DNA of 64,000 bases from assembly GCA_030657355.1 (NCBI GenBank), contig CP131056.1:3802501-3866500 (forward strand). The letters are read 5' to 3'. The notes below the pieces were generated by a model. The model was not told the DNA's origin. It made no database searches and saw only the letters and a program-made list of their open reading frames with translations. How positions within the stretch are numbered: the stretch's first letter is position 1; the number at the start of each line of letters is the position of its first letter. The position numbers were made by a program, and so were the translations under genes. Below, piece by piece: positions 28,284 to 38,129 of the stretch. The DNA comes from Radicibacter daui. GTDB lineage: Bacteria; Pseudomonadota; Alphaproteobacteria; Radicibacterales; Radicibacteraceae.

Positions 28284-28859
28284 TTAGCGTCGCCGCAGCC
28301 GCCCTTGCGGGGAGACCAGCGCATCGAGCCAGCGGGCGACGCGAGCCTTGTCAGTGGCAAGCAGGCGCGGGCCGAAGGGGAAGTCGGAATAGATGGCGAG
28401 GCTTGAAGTCGCCGCCGGCTCTTCCAGATCGTTGGTGCCGTCTGGCTCCGGCTCCATCAGGCCGGGATAGATCTGCGCCACGATGACATCCGGCAGGCGC
28501 AGGAACCGCGAGCGGTGCACGAAATGCAGCTGCACGCCGCCATCGACCAGCCACTCGCCGGTGAGCCAGGTATCCGGGTCAGCCTGCGCAATGTCGCGCA
28601 GCTGGCGGGCAAGCTCGGCGACGGAGCGGTAATAGACTCGCGGGCTGCCAATCGCCTCGTCCCCGCAATGCTCTGCGGGGCAGACGATAATGCGGTCTTT
28701 CTTCGAGGAGGTGGCGATCTCGGTGAAGTTTATCTGCTTCACCGTCGGCAGCACGAAGACCCGGTCGAGCATCTGCTCGGGACCGACAATGAAGCCGATG
28801 ATCGCCACTGCCAGGAAGGCGGTCGCGAGGGCGGCGGCAAGGTTGCGCAGAATGAACAC
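28284..28859 (-). CDS. Membrane-anchored protein of unknown function (possibly DUF1499-like)
   Basis: 191 residues with one N-terminal hydrophobic helix (about residues 5-27, LAAALATAFLAVAIIGFIVG) and a soluble, presumably periplasmic, remainder. A CPAEHC motif sits near residue 60, and the C-terminal half is rich in beta-prone and aromatic residues. The layout and the motif recall the DUF1499 family, but I am not certain. It lies downstream of the omega-aminotransferase gene with a 35-nt gap on the same strand, and may be co-transcribed. Confidence 0.65.
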   Translation of the reverse strand: MFILRNLAAALATAFLAVAIIGFIVGPEQMLDRVFVLPTVKQINFTEIATSSKKDRIIVCPAEHCGDEAIGSPRVYYRSVAELARQLRDIAQADPDTWLTGEWLVDGGVQLHFVHRSRFLRLPDVIVAQIYPGLMEPEPDGTNDLEEPAATSSLAIYSDFPFGPRLLATDKARVARWLDALVSPQGRLRRR

Positions 28860-28894
28860 TAATCTCTCAAGCCTTGCCGCCGGTTCCTGTCATG

Positions 28895-30217
28895 TCAGTC
28901 GACTGCCTTGATGGCCGCCGACAGGACGCCATGCAGCTCATCCATCTGGTTTTCATCGATGATGAGCGGCGGGGAAAGGGCGATGATGTCGCCGGTCATG
29001 CGCACCAGCGCGCCGGTCTCGTAGCACTTGGTATGCACGTCGAGCGCGCGGCGGCCCGGCGCATCCTTGCGCGGGGCAAGCTCCACGGCACCGATAAGGC
29101 CGATGGCGCGGGTGTCGATGACGTTCGGCAGGCCTTTGAAGGAATGGATCATCTCCGCCCACTTCGCTTCCATCTTGGCAGCGCGGGTCAGGAGACCTTC
29201 TTCCTTGTAGACGTCGAGCGTGGCGATACCCGCCGCGCAGGCCAGCGGATGACCGGAGTAGGTGTAACCATGGTAGAACTCCATGGCGTATTCCGGCCCG
29301 GTCATGAAGGCGTTGTGCACCTTGTCCTGCACCAGCACGGCGCCGCACGGCACGGTGCCGTTGGTGATGCCCTTGGCGGTGGTGATGAGATCCGGCAGCA
29401 CATCGAAGCGCTGGCTGGCAAACGGCGCGCCGATACGGCCGAAGCCGGTGATGACTTCGTCGAATATCAGCAGCACGCCGTGCTTGTCGCAAATCTCGCG
29501 CAGGCGCTTGAGATAACCCTTGGGCGGCAGCAGCACGCCAGCGGAACCGGCCACCGGCTCCACGATCACCGCAGCGACGTTGGAAGCGTCATGCAGGGCG
29601 ATGACCTTCTCCAGCTCGTCGGCCAGATGGGCGCCCCATTCCGGCTCGCCGGTGGTGTGCGCCTGATGCTCGAGGCTGTAGGTGGCGGAGATATGGTCGA
29701 CAGCCGGCAGCAGTTGGCCGAAGGCCTTGCGGTTGGCCGGCAGGCCGCCGATGGAGATGCCGCCGAAACCGACGCCATGATAACCGCGCTCACGGCCGAT
29801 GATGACGCGGCGGGTGCCCTCGCCGCGGGCGCGGTGATAGGCGAGCGCGATCTTCAGCGCGGTATCGACGGATTCAGAACCGGAATTGGTGAAGAAGACG
29901 TGGCCAAAACCTTCCGGGGTGATCTCGGTCAGGCGGTTCGCGAATTCGAACGGCAGCGGATGGCCGAACTGGAAGGTCGGCGCGAAATCCATTTCGGCGA
30001 CCTGGGCCTGCACCGCCTCGACGATCTTCTTGCGGCCATGGCCGGCATTGACGCACCACAGGCCGGCAAGGCCGTCGATGATCTTGCGGCCATCGGGCGT
30101 CCAGTAATACATGCCCTCGGCCTTTACCACCATGCGCGGTGCCTTCTTGAAGGCACGGTTCATGGTAAAGGGCATCCAGAAGGCTTCCAGATCGTTCGGC
30201 GCTCTTGTGCTGTCCAT
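28895..30217 (-). CDS. Omega-amino acid--pyruvate aminotransferase
   Basis: 440-residue class III transaminase close to the beta-alanine:pyruvate type. Segments include EAFWMPFTMNRAFKKAPRM, NSGSESVDTALKIALAYHRA, GYHGVGFGGISIGG, IFDEVITGFGRIG and the PLP lysine at about K282 (TTAKGITNG). ATG 30217 is chosen over an upstream TTG at 30226. Products would be malonate semialdehyde or another omega-oxo acid plus alanine. It is one of three class III aminotransferases in the window. The following unknown gene may share its transcript. Confidence 0.88.
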   Translation of the reverse strand: MDSTRAPNDLEAFWMPFTMNRAFKKAPRMVVKAEGMYYWTPDGRKIIDGLAGLWCVNAGHGRKKIVEAVQAQVAEMDFAPTFQFGHPLPFEFANRLTEITPEGFGHVFFTNSGSESVDTALKIALAYHRARGEGTRRVIIGRERGYHGVGFGGISIGGLPANRKAFGQLLPAVDHISATYSLEHQAHTTGEPEWGAHLADELEKVIALHDASNVAAVIVEPVAGSAGVLLPPKGYLKRLREICDKHGVLLIFDEVITGFGRIGAPFASQRFDVLPDLITTAKGITNGTVPCGAVLVQDKVHNAFMTGPEYAMEFYHGYTYSGHPLACAAGIATLDVYKEEGLLTRAAKMEAKWAEMIHSFKGLPNVIDTRAIGLIGAVELAPRKDAPGRRALDVHTKCYETGALVRMTGDIIALSPPLIIDENQMDELHGVLSAAIKAVD

Positions 30218-30422
30218 GGGACGCAACCCCTGTTCTTCAGTGATATGCCCGCGAGGCTAGCACGGAGCCGGGGAGGCGAGACAAGCGCCTTTCCTGTCTC
30301 CATACAAGCATACGGGGCAGCACCCGGCCTGTCGGCTAGGTGCTCTCACATACCCATGGGTAAGCCCGGAAATTGAGGCCAAAGTGCGGCCACTATGCAT
30401 AAGGGCTGGTTCAGGGCGCCCT

Positions 30423-31838
30423 TTAAGCCGCGACAACCGGCAGGCGCGTGCGCAGCAGGCTGAGGCCGCCGGAGACCAGCGCCAGCAGGCAGCCAACTCC
30501 CAGCGCCACGGGCGGCGCCGCTTCCGCCGCCAGCGAAAAGAAACTGGCCGCCGCTGCGGCACCCAGCGCCTGGCCGAACACACGGGCGCTCGACTGCATG
30601 CCACCGGCCGCGCCGCTGCGCTTCTTGGGAGTGGAAAGCAGCATGTTGCGGTTATTGGGGGACAGGAAGAAGCCGAAGCCCACCCCGCCAAAGATCATGA
30701 ACAGGATGAGCGGCAGCACGCTGCCCTGCAGCGGCCAGACGGCTGCCAGACCGGTGCCCAGCGCCATCAGCACGCCGCCGATGGCACAGAGAATGCCGTT
30801 GGGCATACGGTCGGCAAGGCGCCCGGCAATCGGGGCGGTAACCGCTGCTGCCAGCGGCCAGGGCGTCATTAACAGGCCGGTGGTAAAGGCACTCTCACCA
30901 AGACCGCTCTGGAGATAAAAGGGCAGCGCCACAAAGGCCAGCATCTGCGCCGAAAAACAACAGACCGAGGCGATGACCGACAGGCGGATGGTGGGGTTGC
31001 GCAGGAGATCGAGCGGGATAAGCGGGGCTTCCAGCGGCGCCTCACGCCTGACCAGCAGGGTAAAGAAGACAAGTCCGCCCGCCAGCATGGCGCCGGCCAG
31101 CGCCGGCTCGGAGCCGATACGGTCCACCCCGAGGATGAAGAGCGCCATGCCGCAACCATTGAGCACCACGCTCAGCACATCGATGGCGCGCTTGTGCAGC
31201 GCGACGCTCGGCAAGGCCGGCGTCATGGCCAGCACGATGATGCCGACCGGCAGGTTGATGAGGAAGAGCCACGGCCAGCTGGAAATCGCCAGCACGCTGG
31301 CGCCGAGCGTCGGGCCGAGGGCGGAGGAAAGCGCCACCGCCAGCGCATTGATGCCGATGGCCCGCCCCAGCATGCGGTGCGGATAGACGAAGCGCAGCAG
31401 GCCGACAAAAAGGCTCATCACCGCCGCGCCGCCAAAGCCCTGCAGCACGCGCGCTGCCACCAGCACCTCCAGCGACGGCGCCAGTGCACACAGCGCCGAG
31501 GCGAGGGTGAAAACGGCAACGCCGGAGGTGAAGACCAGACGAAAACCCTTGATCTCCCCCAGTGCCGCAAAGGGCAGGATGGAGATTACGAGCGCGAGCT
31601 GATAACCGCTGACAACCCAGACGGAAGCAGCCGGCGTCACCTGCAGATCCAGCACGATGGAGGGCAGCGCGATATTGGCAATCGCCCCGTCGATCACCAC
31701 CAGCACGATGGCCGCCAGCAACGCGGCGATGGCGAAATAACGCCGGGGTGTCGGCAGCCCGTCCTGCTCTTCGTGATGCGGGGCCGCCGGCCGTGGATCG
31801 TCGGAGGCGGAAGTCGGGGCGGCTGCGGGCTGCGTCAT
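30423..31838 (-). CDS. MFS multidrug transporter, DHA2 (14-TM) type
   Basis: 471-residue efflux-type major facilitator. A 30-residue charged N-terminus precedes about 14 hydrophobic segments; the first reads FAIAALLAAIVLVVIDGAIA with the DHA2-type aspartate. The motif C-like region ALGPTLGASVLAISSWPWLF marks drug/proton antiporters. It is upstream of the aminotransferase on the same strand but 205 nt away, so probably a separate unit. Substrate unknown. Confidence 0.85.
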   Translation of the reverse strand: MTQPAAAPTSASDDPRPAAPHHEEQDGLPTPRRYFAIAALLAAIVLVVIDGAIANIALPSIVLDLQVTPAASVWVVSGYQLALVISILPFAALGEIKGFRLVFTSGVAVFTLASALCALAPSLEVLVAARVLQGFGGAAVMSLFVGLLRFVYPHRMLGRAIGINALAVALSSALGPTLGASVLAISSWPWLFLINLPVGIIVLAMTPALPSVALHKRAIDVLSVVLNGCGMALFILGVDRIGSEPALAGAMLAGGLVFFTLLVRREAPLEAPLIPLDLLRNPTIRLSVIASVCCFSAQMLAFVALPFYLQSGLGESAFTTGLLMTPWPLAAAVTAPIAGRLADRMPNGILCAIGGVLMALGTGLAAVWPLQGSVLPLILFMIFGGVGFGFFLSPNNRNMLLSTPKKRSGAAGGMQSSARVFGQALGAAAAASFFSLAAEAAPPVALGVGCLLALVSGGLSLLRTRLPVVAA

Positions 31839-31892
31839 GATCGGGCGGAAGATCCGGAAAGGAAAATCAGGGAAACTGTGTCGTATGCCGGC

Positions 31893-32837
31893 TCAGGCGC
31901 TGGCGGCGTCCAGCTCGGCCGCCTTGTCATCAAGGTCAAGCCAAGTGGAGGCGATCAGGCTTTCAAGCTGGGCGATGCTGGTGGCACTGGCAATCGGGGC
32001 CGCGATGGTTGGCCGGCCGGCAAGCCAGGCCACCGCCACTTCCGCCGGGGTAGCGCCAAAGGCGCTCGCCACGGTGTCGAGCGCCCCGAGGATGCGATGG
32101 CCGCGCTCATTGAGGTACTTGCCCATGCCCCCGCCGCGCGCGCTCTTGGAGAAATCGGCCTCCGAACGGTACTTGCCGGTCAGGAAGCCGGCAGCCAGCG
32201 CGTAATAGGGGATGACGCTCACCTGCTCCGCTTCACAAAGCGGCATCAGGGCGGCCTCGAAGGTTTCGCGGTCATAGAGGTTATAGAGCGGCTGCAAGGT
32301 CTCGTAGCGCGGCAGCCCCTGGCTGGCGCTCAGATCGAGAGCCTGTTTCAGCCGCTCGGGCTTGAAGTTGGAGGCGCCGATGATGCGTATCTTGCCCTCG
32401 TCAATCAACTCCTGGTAGACGCCGAGCGTTTCTTCCATTGCCACCGTCTCGTCATCGCGGTGCGACTGGTAAAGGTCGATATAGTCGGTCTGCAGACGCT
32501 TCAGCGAGGCTTCCACCGCCGAGCGGATATAGCTGCGGGAAAGGCCTTTCTTGCCCTCCCCCATCTCCGACCCGACCTTGGTGGCGATAACCAGCCTGTC
32601 GCGCCCGCCGCGCACCTTGAGCCAGCGCCCGATGATGGCCTCTGACTCGCCGCCGACATGGCCGGGCGCCCAGCGCGAATAGACATCCGCCGTATCGATG
32701 AAATCGAAGCCCGCCTCCACGAACCGGTCGAGCAGCGCGAACGACGTCGCTTCATCGACGGTCCAGCCGAAGACATTGCCGCCAAAGCAGAGCGGCGTGA
32801 CGAAAATGCCGGATTTACCAAGCTGGCGTCGGGTCAT
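31893..32837 (-). CDS. Aldo/keto reductase
   Basis: 314-residue (beta/alpha)8 NADPH oxidoreductase. The start at 32837 gives the classic N-terminus MTRRQLGKSGIFVTPLCFGG. Catalytic residues are visible as D (DTADVYS), Y, K (VIATKVG) and H (YQSHRDD). It resembles the YajO/AKR11-like group acting on aldehydes. It lies 54 nt upstream of the MFS gene on the same strand and may be co-transcribed. The gap to the divergent PhzF gene holds the imperfect hairpin AGGGAGCCCCTGC/GCAGGAACTCCCT (32900-32932). Confidence 0.87.
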   Translation of the reverse strand: MTRRQLGKSGIFVTPLCFGGNVFGWTVDEATSFALLDRFVEAGFDFIDTADVYSRWAPGHVGGESEAIIGRWLKVRGGRDRLVIATKVGSEMGEGKKGLSRSYIRSAVEASLKRLQTDYIDLYQSHRDDETVAMEETLGVYQELIDEGKIRIIGASNFKPERLKQALDLSASQGLPRYETLQPLYNLYDRETFEAALMPLCEAEQVSVIPYYALAAGFLTGKYRSEADFSKSARGGGMGKYLNERGHRILGALDTVASAFGATPAEVAVAWLAGRPTIAAPIASATSIAQLESLIASTWLDLDDKAAELDAASA

Positions 32838-33084
32838 CACAGGGCGGATCCTTCCGGGAACACGGCAGGGGCGCGGGATCGGGAGGCGGGAAAGCAAAAG
32901 GGAGCCCCTGCCCCAAAGCAGGAACTCCCTTGCCTATACGCCCGTTGCATCAGGCCCGACAATGAACTGCACCACCGAGGCACCGCTCGTCCTTGTCGCA
33001 TCCCCATCATGCGATCGGCCTTGCAGGAAAGGACCGTCTCAGGGCACTGCTCGCAGATTGTTGGGCCCTGCGGGAGAGATTTTG

Positions 33085-33894
33085 ATGCGCATGTTCCAGG
33101 TCGACGCCTTCTCGGACCGACCCTTTACCGGAAATCCCGCCGCCGTCCTTATTGTGAAAGACTGGCTGCCGGATGAGACGATGCTGGCCATCGCCGGGGA
33201 GAACAATCTGGCTGAAACTGCGTTCGCCCGGGCGCGGGCAGAAGGTGGCTGGGACCTGCGATGGTTCGCGCCGGCACAGGAAGTCGATTTCTGCGGCCAT
33301 GCCACGCTCGCCACGGCCCATGTGCTGTTGACGGAGTTCGCAGCTGCCGCTCCGCTCTCTTTCCACACCCGTGTCGGGGAACTGCGTGTATCCAAGGCAC
33401 CGAAGGGCTACCGGCTGGACCTGCCCTGCCTGCCGCCGGAACCACTGGCGACATTACCGGATGATATCTCCGGCATTTTCCCAACGTCGCCTGTCGGCAT
33501 CTTTCGCAATTTCGAGAATATCTTTGCGGTTCTGGACGGCGCCGACAGAGTACGAACCTTCGTTCCTGACCTGATGAGCATTTCGCGCCTCGGGCCTGTC
33601 GGACTGGTCGTCACCGGCAAGGAGGCTCCCGGCCTGAAGGCCGATTTTGTCTCGCGCTACTTTGCGCCGGGCGCCGGAATACCGGAGGACCCGGTCACCG
33701 GTTCGATCCATTCGACGCTGGTGCCCTATTGGGCGGAACAGCTCGGAAAGAACAGAATGACTGCCTTTCAGGCTTCCTCGCGCGGAGGATGGCTGGAATG
33801 CGAACTCGCAGGGGATCGTGTGTTTTTGACCGGCAACGCCGTCACCTTCATGGAGGCGAGGATCTTTGTTCCAGGTTATCCGGCAGCAGGCTGA
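33085..33894 (+). CDS. PhzF-family isomerase/epimerase-like protein
   Basis: 269-residue two-domain protein of the diaminopimelate-epimerase fold. Conserved segments are VDAFSDRPFTGNPAAV, the catalytic glutamate in NNLAETAFA (about E45), GHATLATAHVL and EDPVTGSIHSTLVPYW. GGGAGAG precedes ATG 33085. The family includes phenazine-biosynthesis PhzF, but no other phenazine genes are present, so the real reaction is unknown. It stands alone between the aldo/keto reductase and the beta-oxidation operon. Confidence 0.88.
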   Translation: MRMFQVDAFSDRPFTGNPAAVLIVKDWLPDETMLAIAGENNLAETAFARARAEGGWDLRWFAPAQEVDFCGHATLATAHVLLTEFAAAAPLSFHTRVGELRVSKAPKGYRLDLPCLPPEPLATLPDDISGIFPTSPVGIFRNFENIFAVLDGADRVRTFVPDLMSISRLGPVGLVVTGKEAPGLKADFVSRYFAPGAGIPEDPVTGSIHSTLVPYWAEQLGKNRMTAFQASSRGGWLECELAGDRVFLTGNAVTFMEARIFVPGYPAAG

Positions 33895-33922
33895 CATTTT
33901 TCGCTGTTTTAGCGGAACGGTA

Positions 33923-33953
33923 GCCGGAAGCCCTCTGCTAGAGAGCTTCCGGC
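33923..33953. terminator. Probable terminator hairpin between convergent genes
   Basis: A 9-bp stem GCCGGAAGC / GCTTCCGGC with a 13-nt interior that can pair further lies between the ends of the PhzF-family gene and the acyl-CoA dehydrogenase gene. No long T-run follows, so confidence is moderate. Confidence 0.5.
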
Positions 33954-33960
33954 ACCAGCA

Positions 33961-35751
33961 TCAGAATGCCGCGTCGTCGAGCGCCATCATCGCGGCCTTG
34001 CCGGCCATCACCTTCTTGAAGGCGCCGTCGCCTTCCGGCAGCACGCGGTGGAAGAAGAAGCGCGCCGTGGCGAGCTTGTTCCTGTAAAAGTCCTCGCGGC
34101 CATCTGCCCGCTTCAGGCCTTCAAGCGCGGCCTTGGACATCAGGAGCCACATATAGCCAACGGCTACCAGCGCGAAGAGGCGCAGATAGTCGGTGGCGGC
34201 AGCACCTGCCTCTTCCGGGTCCTTCAGGGCACGGCCGCCAACGGTGGCGGTCGCCGTCTGCAGCTTGCCGAAGCTCTTGGCGAGCAGGCCGACAAACTCC
34301 TGAAGGTCGGGATTATCTTTCTCCGCCTGCAGCATGGCGCCGACAGGGTGGAAGAAACGGCGCAGGTAGCGGCCCATATGGGCACCCATCTTGCGGCCGA
34401 CGAGGTCGAGCGCCTGGATACCATTGGTGCCTTCGTAGATCTGCGCAATGCGGGCATCGCGCACGAACTGCTCCATGCCCCACTCGCGGATATAGCCGTG
34501 GCCGCCATAGACCTGCTGCGCCTTGACCGCCCCTTCCATGCCATGGTCGGTGAAGTAGGCCTTCACAATCGGCGTCATGAGTGCCACCAGATCCTCGGCC
34601 GCCTCACGGGCAGCCGCGTCCGGGTGCTTGGTCATGATGTCGAGCTGGATGGCGATCCAGTGCGCCATCGCGCGGATGCCCTCGTTGACCGAGCGCACTT
34701 CCAGCAGCATGCGCCGCACGTCCGGATGCACGATGATCGGGTCAGCGGCCTTTTCCGGATATTTGGTACCGGCCAGCGAACGGCCCTGCAGGCGGTCCTT
34801 GGCGTAGGCAACACCGTTCTGGTAGGCGACCTCGGCAATGCCGAGCCCCTGCAGACCGACGGCCAGACGCTCCTGGTTCATCATCACGAACATGGCCTTG
34901 AGGCCTTCGTGCGGCTTGCCGACCAGCCAGCCAATGGCATCGTCGAACTGCATGACGCAGGTGGCGGAGGCCTTGATGCCCATCTTGTGCTCGATGGAAG
35001 CGCAGACGGCGCCGTTACGCGCACCCGGCGTGCCATCATCCTTGGGCAGGAACTTCGGCACGACAAAGAGCGAAATGCCCTTGGTGCCCGGCGGCGCATC
35101 AGGCAGCTTGGCCAGCACCAGATGAATGATGTTCTCGGTGAGGTCATGCTCACCGGCGGAGATGAAGATCTTCTGTCCGCTGATGCGGTAGCTGCCATCC
35201 TCGGCAGGAACCGCCCTGGTGCGGATCTGGCCAAGATCGGTGCCGCAATGCGGCTCGGTCAGGCACATGGTGCCCGACCATTCGCCGGTCACCATCTTGG
35301 GCAGGTAAAGATCCTTCAGCTCGTCGGAGGCATAGGCCTCCATCGCCGTCGTCGCGCCATGCGTCAGGCCCGGATAAAGGCCGAAGCTGAGATTGGCGGA
35401 GCAGATCATCTCCTCCATGACCGAACCCAGATATTTGGGCAGGCCCTGGCCGCCATAGGCGGGATCGCCCGTCAGCGCGTTCCAGCCCATTTCGCAGAAG
35501 GCCTTGTACGCTTCCGGGAAACCCTTGGGCGTACGGACGACACCGTTTTCGTACGTACAGCCTTCGGCATCGCCGGACTGGTTCAGCGGGAACAGCTCGT
35601 TCTCGCAGAACTTGGCGGCTTCCTCGAGGATCTGGTCGACGAGATCAGGGGTAGCTTCCTCGTAACCGGGAAGCTCGGTCAGCTTTTCGACCTTGAAGAC
35701 CTCGTGCAGCACGAAGCGCAGGTCGTCGATGGGTGCTTTGTAAACCGGCAT
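33961..35751 (-). CDS. Acyl-CoA dehydrogenase
   Basis: 596-residue flavoenzyme that forms trans-2-enoyl-CoA in beta-oxidation. The N-terminal YKAPIDDLRFVLHEVFKVEKL, middle MCLTEPHCGTDLGQIRTRA and C-terminal YGGHGYIREWGMEQFVRD, then IYEGTNGIQALDLVGRKMG, fit the long FadE/DmdC-like alphaproteobacterial form with a C-terminal extension. It is the last gene of the operon with fadB- and fadA-type genes. The chain-length range cannot be read; DmdC-like use (methylmercaptopropionyl-CoA) is a less likely alternative. Confidence 0.9.
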   Translation of the reverse strand: MPVYKAPIDDLRFVLHEVFKVEKLTELPGYEEATPDLVDQILEEAAKFCENELFPLNQSGDAEGCTYENGVVRTPKGFPEAYKAFCEMGWNALTGDPAYGGQGLPKYLGSVMEEMICSANLSFGLYPGLTHGATTAMEAYASDELKDLYLPKMVTGEWSGTMCLTEPHCGTDLGQIRTRAVPAEDGSYRISGQKIFISAGEHDLTENIIHLVLAKLPDAPPGTKGISLFVVPKFLPKDDGTPGARNGAVCASIEHKMGIKASATCVMQFDDAIGWLVGKPHEGLKAMFVMMNQERLAVGLQGLGIAEVAYQNGVAYAKDRLQGRSLAGTKYPEKAADPIIVHPDVRRMLLEVRSVNEGIRAMAHWIAIQLDIMTKHPDAAAREAAEDLVALMTPIVKAYFTDHGMEGAVKAQQVYGGHGYIREWGMEQFVRDARIAQIYEGTNGIQALDLVGRKMGAHMGRYLRRFFHPVGAMLQAEKDNPDLQEFVGLLAKSFGKLQTATATVGGRALKDPEEAGAAATDYLRLFALVAVGYMWLLMSKAALEGLKRADGREDFYRNKLATARFFFHRVLPEGDGAFKKVMAGKAAMMALDDAAF

Positions 35752-35771
35752 GGTGTTTCCTCCCGGCTCCC

Positions 35772-38129
35772 TTAATTGCGCAGCGGCTTGCCGGTGGTGA
35801 GCATGTGCTCCATCCGGGCAAGCGTCGGCTCGGAGGACACAAGGCGCATGAAGGCCTCGCGCTCCAGCTTCATGATGTCTTCCTCGCCCAGCTCATCGAC
35901 AAAGTCGGTGTCGCCACCGGAGAGGATGAAAGCGAGTTCCTTCGTCACTGTCACATCGTGCGGCGTGGCCTTGCCGGACTTGGCAAGATCGGCCACCGCC
36001 ATCTCCAGCGCAGCGCGGGCAGCAGGGCCCGGCAGGCGGTAGACAGGCGGCTCAGGCGGGGCGTAATCCGCTGCCAGTTCCAGCGCTTTGGCCTTGGCAT
36101 CCGCCAGCACGCGGTCGCGGTTCATGGTCACGCCGTCGCTATCGCGCAGGATGAACATGTCACGCGCTTCCAGCGCCGACTTGGCCACCTGGGCGGTACC
36201 GATCTGCTCGAAGGCCTTGCGGATGGCGGGCATCGGCCCGCGACCGCCGGTGCGCTTCGGATCGGCATAACCGCGCGCCAGCATCTCCTTGCAGCCGCCC
36301 CAGCCGGGGATAAGGCCGACACCAACCTCGACAAGGCCGGCATAGGTCTCGGCATGGGCCTGCACATGGGCGCTGTGCAGCAGGATCTCGCATCCGCCAC
36401 CAAGCGCCATGCCCGAGGGGGCAGCCACCACCGGGAAGGGGGCGTATTTGAGCGCCAGATAGGCCCGCTGCCCGCCCTCGACCAGCTCGCCGATCTGCGG
36501 GAAAAGGCCGATATTGGCGGCAAACAGGGCAAGGCCCAGATTGGCGCCGACGGAAAAGTTGGTGCCCTCGTTATGGATGACGAGCGCCTTCAGATCATCC
36601 GACATCGCGATCATGGTCACCGCCGTGCCGATCATCTCCATGATCTTGTCGTCGAGCGCGTTCATCTTGGAGGTGAACTCAAGACAGACGACGCCGTCGC
36701 CAATATCCCACAGCGCTGCCGACCCGTTCTTCTTGAGCGGCTTTGACGTGCGCTTGATATCGGAGAGTAACAGCACCCCTTCCGGACGGGTGACGGGCTT
36801 GTAGCTGCCATCGACCGCCAGATAGGTCTCCTGCCCGTTTTCTTCCAGCCTGTAGAAGCTGCGGCCCGCGGCCTTCGTCACCAGTTCCGGCACGGCGATG
36901 CCATCGGCCTTGAGGGCCTCGGCAAAAGCATCGACACCGATCTGGTCGATCAGGCGGAAAGGCCCGCTCTTCCAGTTGTAGCCAAGCTCCATCGCGCGAT
37001 CGATGGCGGTTACATCGCCGGCAATCTCGGGGATGAGGCTGGCGGAATAGGCGAGCGTCTGCAGCAGAACAGTGCGGGCATATTTACCGGCACGGTCCGG
37101 GCTGGCGATGACGGCGGCAAGACCGGCCTTGCCGGCACGGGCGGCATCGGGGTCCGCCTTTTGCGCCGGGCGGTATTCGCCGGTCTTCAGATCACGGGCG
37201 AGCTTCACCCGCTTGCCACCGGCGCCCTTGTCGAGCGCGTAGAAACCGCCCTTGCCCTTGCGGCCGGTATAGCCCTCCTCGATCATCTTCCGGATTTCGG
37301 GGAAATCGCGGTAGATCGCGCGGTAGGCATCGCCCTCCGGCAGGGTCTTCAAGAGGCTGTCCGCCAGGAGCGGCATCAGGTCGATGCCAACAAGGTCGAT
37401 CAGGCCGAAGACGCCGGTCTTGGGAATACCCACGGGCCTCGACATCACGGCGTCCGCCTCTTCCACCGGCACATCCAGATCGAAGGCGGCGTTAACGGCA
37501 GCCTGCAGCCAGAAGGTACCGATGCGGTTGGCGATGAAGCCCGGCGTGTCGTTACAGGGCACCACACCCTTACCGAGCGTGCGGTCGCAGAAATCGGCGA
37601 TGGCGTCGCCAAGGCCGGCACGGGTTTCAGGACCGGTTACCAGCTCCAGCAGGCGCATGTAGCGCGGCGGGTTGAAGAAGTGGGTGATGAGGAAGTCCTG
37701 CCGGAAACGCTCGGGCAGGCCCTCGGTCAGAAGCTGCAGCGGAATGGTGGAGGTGTTGGAACTCACCACCGAACCCGCCTTGCGCACGCCTTCCAGCTTT
37801 TCATAGAGGGCGCGCTTGTGCTTCGGGTTCTCGATGATCGCTTCAACAATCCAGTCGGCATCGGCCAGGAGGCCGAGATCGTCTTCCAGATTGCCCGCCG
37901 TCACCAGTTTGGCGCAGCTCTTGTGCATGAAAGGCGCGGGGTCGGCCTTCAGCAGGCGCTCGACGGCCCCCTTGGCGAGCTTCGAGCGGTCTTCAGCCCC
38001 TTCGGGCACGATGTCCAGCAGCACGACGGGGATGCCGGCATTGGCGAAATGGGCGGCAATGCCGCTGCCCATGACGCCGGAGCCGATCACCGCCGCGCGG
38101 CGGATCTCCAGCTTGGCAGTCTTGGCCAT
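35772..38129 (-). CDS. fadB: 3-hydroxyacyl-CoA dehydrogenase / enoyl-CoA hydratase
   Basis: 785-residue bifunctional beta-oxidation enzyme. The dehydrogenase half comes first (NAD site AAVIGSGVMGSGIAAHFANA near residue 12, catalytic ITHFFNPP and GFIANRIG). The hydratase half is C-terminal, with the two catalytic glutamates in GGGCEILL and LVEVGVGLIPGWGG. This order is opposite to E. coli FadB. The start at 38129 overlaps the thiolase stop by 1 nt (TGATG), so translation is coupled. An upstream in-frame extension lies inside the thiolase gene and is rejected. Confidence 0.92.
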   Translation of the reverse strand: MAKTAKLEIRRAAVIGSGVMGSGIAAHFANAGIPVVLLDIVPEGAEDRSKLAKGAVERLLKADPAPFMHKSCAKLVTAGNLEDDLGLLADADWIVEAIIENPKHKRALYEKLEGVRKAGSVVSSNTSTIPLQLLTEGLPERFRQDFLITHFFNPPRYMRLLELVTGPETRAGLGDAIADFCDRTLGKGVVPCNDTPGFIANRIGTFWLQAAVNAAFDLDVPVEEADAVMSRPVGIPKTGVFGLIDLVGIDLMPLLADSLLKTLPEGDAYRAIYRDFPEIRKMIEEGYTGRKGKGGFYALDKGAGGKRVKLARDLKTGEYRPAQKADPDAARAGKAGLAAVIASPDRAGKYARTVLLQTLAYSASLIPEIAGDVTAIDRAMELGYNWKSGPFRLIDQIGVDAFAEALKADGIAVPELVTKAAGRSFYRLEENGQETYLAVDGSYKPVTRPEGVLLLSDIKRTSKPLKKNGSAALWDIGDGVVCLEFTSKMNALDDKIMEMIGTAVTMIAMSDDLKALVIHNEGTNFSVGANLGLALFAANIGLFPQIGELVEGGQRAYLALKYAPFPVVAAPSGMALGGGCEILLHSAHVQAHAETYAGLVEVGVGLIPGWGGCKEMLARGYADPKRTGGRGPMPAIRKAFEQIGTAQVAKSALEARDMFILRDSDGVTMNRDRVLADAKAKALELAADYAPPEPPVYRLPGPAARAALEMAVADLAKSGKATPHDVTVTKELAFILSGGDTDFVDELGEEDIMKLEREAFMRLVSSEPTLARMEHMLTTGKPLRN

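Noticed and set aside
33085-33894. Phenazine biosynthesis cluster suggested by a PhzF-family gene
   Set aside because: No phzA/B/D/E/G homologues nearby; PhzF-family proteins are widespread outside phenazine pathways.
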